Shown piece after piece: positions 15,411 through 22,104 of a DNA stretch of 42,796 bases. Both the position numbers and the translations under genes were made by a program. This DNA is from Melioribacter sp. Its GTDB lineage: Bacteria; Bacteroidota; Ignavibacteria; Ignavibacteriales; Melioribacteraceae. Location: assembly GCA_020723965.1 (NCBI GenBank), contig DYHW01000009.1:1-42796 (forward strand), read 5' to 3'. The notes beneath the pieces were generated by a model. The model was not told where the DNA came from, made no database searches, and saw only the letters and a program-made list of their open reading frames with translations. Every line of letters starts with the position of its first letter. Position 1 is the stretch's first letter.

Positions 15411-15968
15411 ATGTTAAATAAATTAAAAAAACGTTTAGCTAAAACATTTCTCAATAATTATAAATCAAGAGTTCAAAAAAAGTCTAATACTTCACTTGAG
15501 CATTGTCTTAAAATTGCCAGAGAGATGATGAATAAATCTAAATATTGTTTTTTAATTACTAATGGTGAAAATGGTTGGCCTAGTGCTAGAATGGTTCAAC
15601 CGATAGTAGAATTAGATACTTTTATAGTTTGGTTTGGCACTAATCCCGCACTTAGAAAAATTAGAGAAATTCAACAAAATCCTTACGTCACGATTGCATT
15701 TGGACAAGAATCTGATAATGCTAACTTAGTTATATATGGAAAATCAACAATAGAAAACGGAGTCAGAGAAAGAGTTAAACACTGGATTGGTTCTTGGATA
15801 TTATTTTTTAGTAGCCCGAGAGGAGAGGATTTTGTTTCAATACGTGTTGAGCCAATTGAAATGGAAATAATGAATTTTAAGAAATATATTGTTACAGAAC
15901 CATTCGGCTTAAAACCTATTAGATTAAAGATAAATAATGGTATTTGGAAAATTACAAATAAGGCATAA
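15411..15968 (+). CDS. Pyridoxamine 5'-phosphate oxidase (PPOX)-fold protein (cassette N)
   Basis: 185 residues. The middle matches the flavin-binding split-barrel PPOX family, general stress protein 26 type: YCFLITNGENGWPSARMVQP, then FIVWFGTNPALRKIREIQQNPYVTIAFG. Members bind FMN, F420 or haem; the cofactor here cannot be told. The frame is open from a TTG at 15369, but that lies in attC13, and GGAG at 15402-15405 points to ATG 15411. The stop codon falls within the R'' box of attC14. Cassette ends GTTATGCCT and AGGCATAAC are complementary. There is no signal peptide, so it is likely cytoplasmic. Confidence 0.87.
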   Translation: MLNKLKKRLAKTFLNNYKSRVQKKSNTSLEHCLKIAREMMNKSKYCFLITNGENGWPSARMVQPIVELDTFIVWFGTNPALRKIREIQQNPYVTIAFGQESDNANLVIYGKSTIENGVRERVKHWIGSWILFFSSPRGEDFVSIRVEPIEMEIMNFKKYIVTEPFGLKPIRLKINNGIWKITNKA

Positions 15969-16186
15969 CAAGCGCCTCAACCCGACCGCCATTTTAGTTC
16001 GGCGTTTTTATGATTTTTGAAATTGTGTTTTTGTTAAAGATTTTGTTCAAAGTGTTCATTCTAATTAATTAACTTACAAACTGCACTTGCTGATGCAAGT
16101 TAAGTGCAGTTTGTTTAATCATTGGCATTTGTGTTTTACTCAGCTTCCTTACTTGGGGCGGGGGGTTAGGCGCAACGTCGTTATAC
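15963..16186 (+). repeat. attC14 (224 nt, with inserted hairpin)
   Basis: R'' GCATAAC at 15963-15969 and R' GTTATAC at 16180-16186. The best arm pairing of the array is here: L'' GCGCCTCAACCC with L' GGGTTAGGCGC and one unpaired base. About 35 extra central bases carry a compound hairpin: ACAAACTGC (16076-16084) with GCAGTTTGT (16106-16114), enclosing ACTTGC-TGAT-GCAAGT (16085-16100). Confidence 0.94.
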
Positions 16187-16224
16187 CTATTGAATTATGA
16201 AATCAATTAAGAATAGTTTTATAT

Positions 16225-16980
16225 ATGCCGAATAATTTGTATAAAGAATTAATCATCGATAAAATAATTTCTTTTGTTAAGGAGTCTAAAAGTATAGAAT
16301 CGATTACACACAATGGTTTGAAAGGTTCAATACGTGAAACTGGACTTGGGAAATTGTTTTCACCACTTTTACCAGTTGATTGGGATATTGGCAAAGGTAA
16401 AATTATTGATTCAACTGGCGAACAATCTTCCGAAATAGATTTATTGTTCTATTATAAAAAAGTATTTCCAGCAATATTTTTTTCTGAAGAGCTTGGAGTT
16501 TATCCTGTTGAAAGTTGTGGCTTTGCTTTCGAAATTAAAACCAAATCTACTTCGGATGAGGTTAAAACAACCATTAGTAAATTCAATAAATTGAGAACAC
16601 TTAAAATAAGTCACCCATTTTCGGAGAGTGTTTATAATTATGATATTCGCCCAATAAGGGTCTATATCGCACTTGATTCAGATCTAAAAAACAAATCAGA
16701 ATTTGACAGATATAAAGGACTAGATTCTGATTATTTAGAAGACCCAGCTATTGAATGTATTGTGATTTTTAATAAAGGTATTTGGATTTACCGCCAAGAA
16801 TGCAAAGAGCATACTCCTCATTGGGACTTTTATGAATCTGATGGTAACTATAAAGAAGTGCTTCATCTTTTTGCCATTATTATTAATCAATTAATCCAAC
16901 TAACAACTTATGGCTCAATAGATGTGCGAAATTATTTTATGGATTTTATGGAAATCCTTGATTTGAAAATATTAAAATAA
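16225..16980 (+). CDS. DUF6602 nuclease-like protein (cassette O)
   Basis: 251 residues. Residues about 25-125 match the DUF6602 pattern: a helix with LKGSIRETGLGKLFSPLLP, then GKGKIIDSTGEQSSEIDLLFYY, then VYPVESCGFAFEIKTKST. The spaced Asp (EID) and Glu-x-Lys (FEIK) fit the PD-(D/E)XK nuclease core. Function is unestablished; such proteins often occur near restriction or other defence genes. No strong ribosome binding site is seen. It is the last complete gene of the array. Its attC start reads AATAGGTATAC rather than the AATAGGTATAAC expected from the cassette's 5' end (GTTATACCTATT), so one A is missing from R'' and this cassette may no longer be excisable. Confidence 0.8.
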   Translation: MPNNLYKELIIDKIISFVKESKSIESITHNGLKGSIRETGLGKLFSPLLPVDWDIGKGKIIDSTGEQSSEIDLLFYYKKVFPAIFFSEELGVYPVESCGFAFEIKTKSTSDEVKTTISKFNKLRTLKISHPFSESVYNYDIRPIRVYIALDSDLKNKSEFDRYKGLDSDYLEDPAIECIVIFNKGIWIYRQECKEHTPHWDFYESDGNYKEVLHLFAIIINQLIQLTTYGSIDVRNYFMDFMEILDLKILK

Positions 16981-16983
16981 ATA

Positions 16984-17165
16984 GGTATACTAAGCGCCTC
17001 AACAGCGACCACTTCTTCGATGCGGTCGGTTTGGTTTTTCAAGTTAGGTTGACAAAACCAAGTTGCTCTTTAAAGTGGATTGCATTAAAAAGTATTTATA
17101 AAATTATTAGCAATAGTTTTTCAATTCGTCATTGCTGTTCTTGGCTGCCGGTTAGCGGCAACCCC
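16984..17165 (+). repeat. attC15, degenerate and chimeric end of array
   Basis: R'' is damaged (GGTATAC, expected GGTATAAC). The left half (GCGCCTCAACAGCG) and the right half (GCTGCCGGTTAGCGGCAAC, of the attC6-8 subtype) are not complementary. After GGCAAC the R' GTTA box is missing and the sequence changes to CCCCTTGACGACAAAAAC. The site looks like the product of a deletion or fusion between two attC sites. It marks where the cassette array stops. Confidence 0.8.
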
Positions 17166-17248
17166 TTGACGACAAAAACAAACAGTCTTGACAGGACGAT
17201 TTTAATAAAAATGACAAGTATAAAACATATCAAACCAAGAGACAATTT

Positions 17249-17623
17249 ATGGACAACAAAAAAATATTGCAGGGAATCGACACGGTTATAGTTCGTGTTA
17301 GTGACATCAACAAATCAAAACAATGGTATCAGGACAAATTGGGACTTACAGCGGTTTGGGAGGACAATAATATTAATTTGGTGGTTTTAGACACGGGTAG
17401 TCCGACAAGTTTAACGATATGGCAAACAGATAAAAAAAATAGCAGCGACAAAGAAACTGCTTCATATCCTATTTTCAGAACAGTTGATGCAAAGACAGCC
17501 AGACAAGAATTACAAAAAAGGGGAGTAAATGTTAGTGAACTGATAGATGATGTAGCAGTGACATACTTCTACTTTTACGACACAGACGGAAATGTTCTTG
17601 AAGCGTGTCAAGTTCACGAATGA
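17249..17623 (+). CDS. VOC (glyoxalase/bleomycin-resistance fold) protein
   Basis: 124 residues. It has the vicinal-oxygen-chelate pattern: GIDTVIVRVSDINKSKQWYQDKLGLTAVWED at the start, and a C-terminal YFYFYDTDGNVLEACQ with the usual metal-binding Glu position. Such proteins are metal-dependent isomerases, dioxygenases or drug binders; the substrate is unknown. It lies directly beyond the broken attC15 but has no attC of its own. It could be a former cassette whose attC was lost, or the first gene of the host flank. A fragment of the palindrome-rich element found at 23691 lies 37 nt after its stop. Confidence 0.87.
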   Translation: MDNKKILQGIDTVIVRVSDINKSKQWYQDKLGLTAVWEDNNINLVVLDTGSPTSLTIWQTDKKNSSDKETASYPIFRTVDAKTARQELQKRGVNVSELIDDVAVTYFYFYDTDGNVLEACQVHE

Positions 17624-17659
17624 CAAAATGGAAGAAAATCTTTCCGTAACATTCTTTTG

Positions 17660-17673
17660 CGTAAGGTGAGTTA
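17660..17673 (+). repeat. Solo end sequence CGTAAGGTGAGTTA
   Basis: These 14 bases are identical to the right end of the palindrome-rich element at 23850, and the preceding bases (ATTCTTTTG against ATTCTCTG) are also similar. No matching left end is seen nearby. It may be a remnant of a second copy. Confidence 0.5.
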
Positions 17674-17805
17674 CTAATAATCCAAAATCTCTTCTCTTGT
17701 AATGTTGTTGCTTTCTTTTGATCTATTCACTGCGGGAGCTCTTGGCAATAGCAATAATGTTTTCTATTTTGACAAGTAGTTTGCAAAGTTTTATTGGCAG
17801 AATAG

Positions 17806-18435
17806 ATGATCGTAAACATTAGAACATCTTTAAAAAAAGTTAATTTGTATTTACCGATAATTGGAATTTTAGCATTCTTTCCGCTATATATAGCTGCAGC
17901 TACCTTATATCCAGGGGGTACAAGCCAAAATAAAATTTCTGAAGGATATAGTTTTTCGGGTAATTATTGGTGCGACTTGTTCGATACAATTGCCTACAAC
18001 GGGCAGCCAAACCCCGGTCGTCCATTTGCAATAATTTCAATGGTTGTGCTTCTATTAGCGGTAGGATCGTTTTGGACAAATCTTCCAAAGTTGATCAGTA
18101 TAAGAGATCTTAAATCGACTGCTTTTCAATTACTTGGCTTTGCTTCTTTGTTTTCGTATCTGATCGTTTTGCTAAACCATGATCTTGCAATCAACTTGAG
18201 TGTTCTGTTCGGTTCACTTTCTTTTTTAGTTTATCTTCGCATTCTACAACAACAACGTGATTTCAAATTTCTCTTTTATGCTTTCGTGATCACTTTTTTG
18301 ATCATTATAAATTATCTGCTTTGGACTTTTGATTTATTGTTGTCTTTCCTTCCAGTCTTTCAAAAAGTAACATTCCTATTATTTTCGCTTTGGATAATAG
18401 TAACAAGCATTTCGGTTATTAAGAAATCGAGTTAA
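17806..18435 (+). CDS. DUF998-like multi-pass membrane protein
   Basis: 209 residues with about six membrane helices. The first loop, LYPGGTSQNKISEGYSFSGNYWCDLFDTIAYNGQPNP, resembles that of DUF998 proteins, which have the same YPGG...NYWSDLG...NGQPNP-type pattern. Function is unknown. ATG 17806 lies in TGGCAGAATAG-ATG without a strong ribosome binding site. It stands alone between the VOC gene and the LiaF-like operon. Confidence 0.72.
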   Translation: MIVNIRTSLKKVNLYLPIIGILAFFPLYIAAATLYPGGTSQNKISEGYSFSGNYWCDLFDTIAYNGQPNPGRPFAIISMVVLLLAVGSFWTNLPKLISIRDLKSTAFQLLGFASLFSYLIVLLNHDLAINLSVLFGSLSFLVYLRILQQQRDFKFLFYAFVITFLIIINYLLWTFDLLLSFLPVFQKVTFLLFSLWIIVTSISVIKKSS

Positions 18436-18535
18436 TAACAAATAAAAACAATCGATTAAGAATCTGAAAACGATTATTCACCGATAAATTTCCGCCGCTT
18501 ACCGATTTTCAATCACACTTTTTATGCTTTACAAT

Positions 18536-18543
18536 TATCTTTG
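18536..18543 (+). promoter_or_regulatory. TAnnTTTG promoter box before the LiaF-like operon
   Basis: TATCTTTG matches the Bacteroidota -7 element TAnnTTTG and lies 25 nt before the start codon. The -33 TTTG-type box is not clear. This is the only likely promoter for the four-gene run 18569-21805. Confidence 0.45.
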
Positions 18544-18568
18544 CATCAGAAAAACTTAGGATCAAAAG

Positions 18569-19249
18569 ATGGAACCTCAAAAATTTCACGGAAGAATAGT
18601 TGTTGGGATGCTTCTGATATTGCTGGGCACGCTTTTTTTATTAAATAACTATAACCTTTTCGAAATTCCATACGAATTGTTCTCGTGGGAATATTTTTTC
18701 ATTCTCTTTGGCTTACTCTTTTTCTTACTTTCTAAAAATAAAACAGTCGGAATTGTTTTTATTGCAATCGGTTTATTTAATCTTGTGCCCGAACTTTGGC
18801 CCCTAATTCTTGTTCTTATCGGGGCATATATAATTTTCGGCAAGAGGGGTCGATATCATTCTTATAAATTATCAATATCACACACTTCGGATGGAGACAA
18901 AAAAAATTATATCGAGCAGGTAAGTTTATTCGGCGGCGCTACAAAAATTATGAACTCAGAAAATTTCAAAGGCGGAAATATTGTTTCGATATTCGGTGGT
19001 TCAGATATCAATTTATCCAACTGTAAACTTGCTGAAGGTGAAAACATTTTGGAAGTAACCGCAATATTTGGGGGAGTAACAATTATTGTCCCTCAAAATT
19101 GGAATGTAGAAATAGACCTTATTCCGATCTTCGGCGGTTTTGGAGACAAACGCAGAAAAGACCCCAACTTAGTTTATGAACACAATAAAACTCTCATTAT
19201 AAAAGGTGTTGCTATCTTCGGCGGCGGAGAAATAAAAACAAATTTTTAA
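18569..19249 (+). CDS. LiaF-like membrane protein, paralog 1
   Basis: 226 residues. The N-terminal 90 residues have three to four membrane helices of the LiaI/LiaF transmembrane type (VVGMLLILLGTLFLLNNYNLF, FFILFGLLFFLLSKNKTVGIVFIAIGLF). The C-terminal half has the LiaF beta-helix-like repeats, each with an FGG turn: SLFGGATKIM, SIFGGSDINL, AIFGGVTIIVPQNW, PIFGGFGDKR, AIFGGGEIK. LiaF proteins repress or sense through envelope-stress two-component systems. A second copy lies 10 nt downstream, followed by a kinase and regulator, so the operon probably senses envelope conditions. Signal identity is unknown. Confidence 0.86.
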   Translation: MEPQKFHGRIVVGMLLILLGTLFLLNNYNLFEIPYELFSWEYFFILFGLLFFLLSKNKTVGIVFIAIGLFNLVPELWPLILVLIGAYIIFGKRGRYHSYKLSISHTSDGDKKNYIEQVSLFGGATKIMNSENFKGGNIVSIFGGSDINLSNCKLAEGENILEVTAIFGGVTIIVPQNWNVEIDLIPIFGGFGDKRRKDPNLVYEHNKTLIIKGVAIFGGGEIKTNF

Positions 19250-19259
19250 GGAGGTTCAG

Positions 19260-19982
19260 ATGAACGGTTCAAATGTTCGCATTTGGCTTGGAATTATTTT
19301 AATTATTGTTGGCGGATTATTAGTACTAGACAATTTTGGATTTTTCTTTTTCAGCTTCCGTCGTTTAATTTTTTCATGGAGTACAATCTTCATTATTATT
19401 GGCATAGTAATTCTCGCGCAATCCAAAGGAAGCTTTATTGGTTATGCTTTTTTAATACTTGGTTTGTTCGGTCTGCTTCGCCACTTTGTTCCTTTTATGT
19501 TCGATTGGACAATACGAGATTTCTGGCCCATACTACTATTACTTTTCGGATTATGGTTGATCTTACAGCGTAATGAAAAACAAGAAACTAGCAGACATTC
19601 GGGCATGAAATTCGCAACAGATAATTTTTCAACTCAGGAATTTGATTATGTAGATGAAACTGCTGTTTTCTCAAGCAATAAAAAAATGATTACATCAAAA
19701 AATTTCCGGGGTGGAAAAATCACAACATTTTTTGGCGGGACTGAAATAAATTTTGCTCATTCTAAACTGGAGCCAGGGGAAAACACTTTAGAAATCATTA
19801 CTCTTTTTGGAGGTACTGAAATTCGAGTTCCTCAAGACTGGAAAGTAATTGTAAACGTTAGTTCAGTGTTCGGCAGTTTTGAAGATAAGCGATTTTTGGA
19901 TGTTAATAATATTTCTTCATCAGATTCGATTTTAATTATTAAAGGAACAGTGTTATTTGGCGGCGGAGAAATTTATAACTAA
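19260..19982 (+). CDS. LiaF-like membrane protein, paralog 2
   Basis: 240 residues, with the same layout as the preceding protein: hydrophobic helices up to residue 105 (WLGIILIIVGGLLVLDNFGFFF, GSFIGYAFLILGLFGLL), then FGG repeats (TFFGGTEINF, TLFGGTEIRVPQDW, VLFGGGEIYN). The shared PQxWxVxxxxxxxFGxFxDKR pattern shows a tandem duplication that has since diverged. AAGGAGG at 19249-19255 is a strong ribosome binding site overlapping the upstream stop region. The two copies may form a heteromeric regulator of the kinase encoded 11 nt downstream. Confidence 0.86.
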   Translation: MNGSNVRIWLGIILIIVGGLLVLDNFGFFFFSFRRLIFSWSTIFIIIGIVILAQSKGSFIGYAFLILGLFGLLRHFVPFMFDWTIRDFWPILLLLFGLWLILQRNEKQETSRHSGMKFATDNFSTQEFDYVDETAVFSSNKKMITSKNFRGGKITTFFGGTEINFAHSKLEPGENTLEIITLFGGTEIRVPQDWKVIVNVSSVFGSFEDKRFLDVNNISSSDSILIIKGTVLFGGGEIYN

Positions 19983-19993
19983 GGCGGTCAATA

Positions 19994-21040
19994 ATGGTTA
20001 ATCCATTTTTAAAGAGTAAAAAAATTTTTTCAGCTTATCTTATAGCGTGGTTATTTATTTTCTTGGTACACTTTACAGTGATGTCGGTTTTCCTTTCGCT
20101 CGATTATCAAGCAGCTCTAATAGATGCCTTAGTATTCAATTTAATTTATGTGGCTCTTGGAATAAGTTTATGGTACACTGTAAATTTCAATTCACTCGAG
20201 AACTACTCTGCCTCTAAAATATTTTTGAACCACGCTGCCGCATCTGTTATCAGCTCAGGCATCTGGATTTTGATCGGCTACTTAACCGTAAAAAATATTT
20301 TTACTGCCAACTTGGAATACAATGATTTTTTGTACAAATCTTTAGTGTGGCGGTTTTTAATCGGCATTCTCTTTTACACAGTAATTGTTTCGGTCGACTA
20401 TGTAATTATTTATTACACTAATTTTCAACAGAAATTACTGCGTGAAGCTGAATTAAATTCGCTTGTTAAAGAAGCCGAGTTAAAAACGTTAAAGTATCAG
20501 ATCAATCCCCACTTTATTTTTAACAGTTTGAATTCAATCAGCTCTTTGACATTGAGCAATCCGAAGCGTGCGCAGGATATGACAATTAAGCTGTCTTCAT
20601 TTCTTAGGGGTACACTTTCAAAAAATGAAAAGCAAAAAAATAAATTAAGCGAAGAGATAAATAACGCTAAACTTTATCTTGATATAGAAAAGATTCGCTT
20701 TGCAGATAAATTGGAGTTCAGCGAAGAATTACAAGAAGAATGTAAAGAGCTCGAAGTGCCGGGGATGATCTTGCAGCCGCTTTTCGAAAATGCGATCAAA
20801 CATGGCGTATATGAAAGTTTAGAAAAGGTTGTTATTAAACTTTCTTGCAAAATGGAAAAAGAATATTTTAGAATTACCGTAGAGAATAATTTCGACCCGG
20901 AAGCTGTGCCTCGAAAAGGCGAAGGCATCGGAATAAAAAATATTCAGAACAGATTAAAAATTATTTATAATCAGAACAACCTTGTTTCAGTTGAAAAAAC
21001 AAATAATATTTTCCGAGTTAATATTTTCATTCCCGTTTAA
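19994..21040 (+). CDS. LytS-type sensor histidine kinase
   Basis: 348 residues. Four membrane helices lie at about 12-35, 43-63, 80-100 and 119-141, with little extracytoplasmic domain, so the signal is probably membrane-derived. The His_kinase domain follows: YQINPHFIFNSLNSISSL with phospho-acceptor His173, then PLFENAIKHGV (N box) and KGEGIGIKNIQNRL (G box). This is the LytS/AlgZ family, which pairs with LytTR regulators. It lies between the LiaF-like genes and the regulator, with 11-12 nt spacing on both sides. Intramembrane-sensing kinases with LiaF partners are well known in Firmicutes (LiaSR), but there the kinase is of another subtype. Confidence 0.93.
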   Translation: MVNPFLKSKKIFSAYLIAWLFIFLVHFTVMSVFLSLDYQAALIDALVFNLIYVALGISLWYTVNFNSLENYSASKIFLNHAAASVISSGIWILIGYLTVKNIFTANLEYNDFLYKSLVWRFLIGILFYTVIVSVDYVIIYYTNFQQKLLREAELNSLVKEAELKTLKYQINPHFIFNSLNSISSLTLSNPKRAQDMTIKLSSFLRGTLSKNEKQKNKLSEEINNAKLYLDIEKIRFADKLEFSEELQEECKELEVPGMILQPLFENAIKHGVYESLEKVVIKLSCKMEKEYFRITVENNFDPEAVPRKGEGIGIKNIQNRLKIIYNQNNLVSVEKTNNIFRVNIFIPV

Positions 21041-21052
21041 TTGAGAGAAAGT

Positions 21053-21805
21053 ATGAACGATAAAGTAAAAGCGGTTATTATTGATGATGAACAGCTTGCA
21101 AGAGAGATCATTAAAATATATTTGAAAAAATTTGACAGAATAGAATTAGTCGGCGAATCATCAAATGGATTTGATGGTATAAAACAGATTAGCGAACTGA
21201 AACCGGATCTAATTTTTCTCGATATACAAATGCCGAAGCTGACAGGATTTGAAATGCTCGAGTTAATAGACGAACCGCCTGTAATCATATTTACAACCGC
21301 ATTCGATCAATATGCGATAAGAGCTTTTGAAGTAAATGCTACAGATTACCTTCTCAAACCTTTTTCAGAAGAACGTTTTTCAGAAGCAATCTCTAAAACA
21401 ATCAAACAGCTTACAAATAGAAATGAATCAAAAAGAAAGATCAATTCGCTTATAAAAGAAGTTGAACACCGCGCAGAATTCTTAGAACGAATAGTTGTCA
21501 AGAACGGTCAAAAGATTTCTGTAATTGCTATAGATGAAATAAAATATATTGAAGCGCAAGATGATTACACAATGCTTTACACTGAAAAAGGGAACTTCCT
21601 AAAACAAAAAACTATGAAATTTTTCGAAGCTAATTTAGACCCATCCGAGTTTATCCGCATTCATCGTTCATATTTTGTGAAGCTTGCTGTTGTAAAACAG
21701 ATCGAGTTGTTTGAAAAAGAGTCGTATAGAGTTATTCTTAACGATGGTATGAAATTGCCTATAAGTAAAAGCGGTTACCAGAAATTGAAAGAGTTATTTA
21801 AATAG
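21053..21805 (+). CDS. LytTR-family response regulator
   Basis: 250 residues. The receiver domain (1-120) has acidic pocket Asp11-Asp12 (IIDDEQ), phospho-acceptor Asp57 (FLDIQMP) and Lys in YLLKPF. A LytTR DNA-binding domain covers about 145-245 (ISVIAIDEIKYIEAQDDYTMLYT, FIRIHRSYFVKL, LPISKSGYQKLKELF). An in-frame TTG lies at 21041, but GAGAGAAAG before ATG 21053 supports the latter. It should be phosphorylated by the kinase immediately upstream and bind direct repeats at its targets. It closes the four-gene operon. Confidence 0.94.
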   Translation: MNDKVKAVIIDDEQLAREIIKIYLKKFDRIELVGESSNGFDGIKQISELKPDLIFLDIQMPKLTGFEMLELIDEPPVIIFTTAFDQYAIRAFEVNATDYLLKPFSEERFSEAISKTIKQLTNRNESKRKINSLIKEVEHRAEFLERIVVKNGQKISVIAIDEIKYIEAQDDYTMLYTEKGNFLKQKTMKFFEANLDPSEFIRIHRSYFVKLAVVKQIELFEKESYRVILNDGMKLPISKSGYQKLKELFK

Positions 21806-22104
21806 CCGTTCAAAATTAGCCCGCCTTCACAATGTGCCGATATTTGTAACGCGAAATTATCCGTAGGACTCATTTGAATATTTTGCAGCAAAAGAGTATT
21901 TGTTGTTCTCATTAAAAAAACTCTTCTCATTTTCTTTGCGAATATCCGAAGTCAAAAAGAATATTGACTTTGGAGGCTCTAGCTCTACAGATATTTTCAC
22001 ACATTCTCTAAAGTACAATGCTCTATCATAAGAAACATCAAGAATCAAAATTGAAGTTTGAGAAACCTATCTTTATATTTCAACAATAAAACAAGGGTTA
22101 TAAA
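21806..22104. other. Intergenic stretch before the aldehyde dehydrogenase
   Basis: No gene or strong terminator is seen in these 299 bases. A CCTATCTTTATA segment (around 22068-22079) near the end is a partial match to the TAnnTTTG box and could contribute to transcription of the next gene. Confidence 0.4.

Larger units (their letters stand above)
1..17165 (+). mobile_element. Chromosomal integron cassette array, interior to 3' end (cassettes A-O)
   Basis: Sixteen imperfectly palindromic repeats separate fifteen short gene units, nearly all read left to right. Each repeat begins with a box ending AAC and ends with a GTTA box. The inner arms are complementary with one unpaired base, for example GCGCCTCAACCC against GGGTTAGGCGC in the site at 15963. 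The repeats resemble Vibrio VCR sites in layout (TAAC...CGCCTCAA...TTAGGCG...CGTTA). Cassette limits, taken at the G|TT crossover, are 53, 756, 1551, 2636, 4127, 5016, 6832, 7861, 10077, 11200, 12002, 12550, 14189, 15381 and 16181. Highly uniform repeat length suggests a sedentary chromosomal integron. No integrase (intI) or attI is in the window; both should lie left of base 1. Confidence 0.93.

Noticed and set aside
1..17165. CRISPR array or tandem satellite as explanation for the regularly recurring repeats
   Set aside because: The repeats are about 189 nt, imperfect palindromes with gene-sized, gene-containing spacers and attC core boxes. CRISPR repeats are short and spacers are not genes.
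17031..17291. 86-residue frame between attC15 and the VOC gene
   Set aside because: It runs through the degenerate attC and overlaps the start of the VOC gene in another frame; no ribosome binding site and no protein-like pattern.
21037..21288. Minus-strand frame within the response regulator
   Set aside because: It is opposite a clear receiver domain; no evidence of expression signals.
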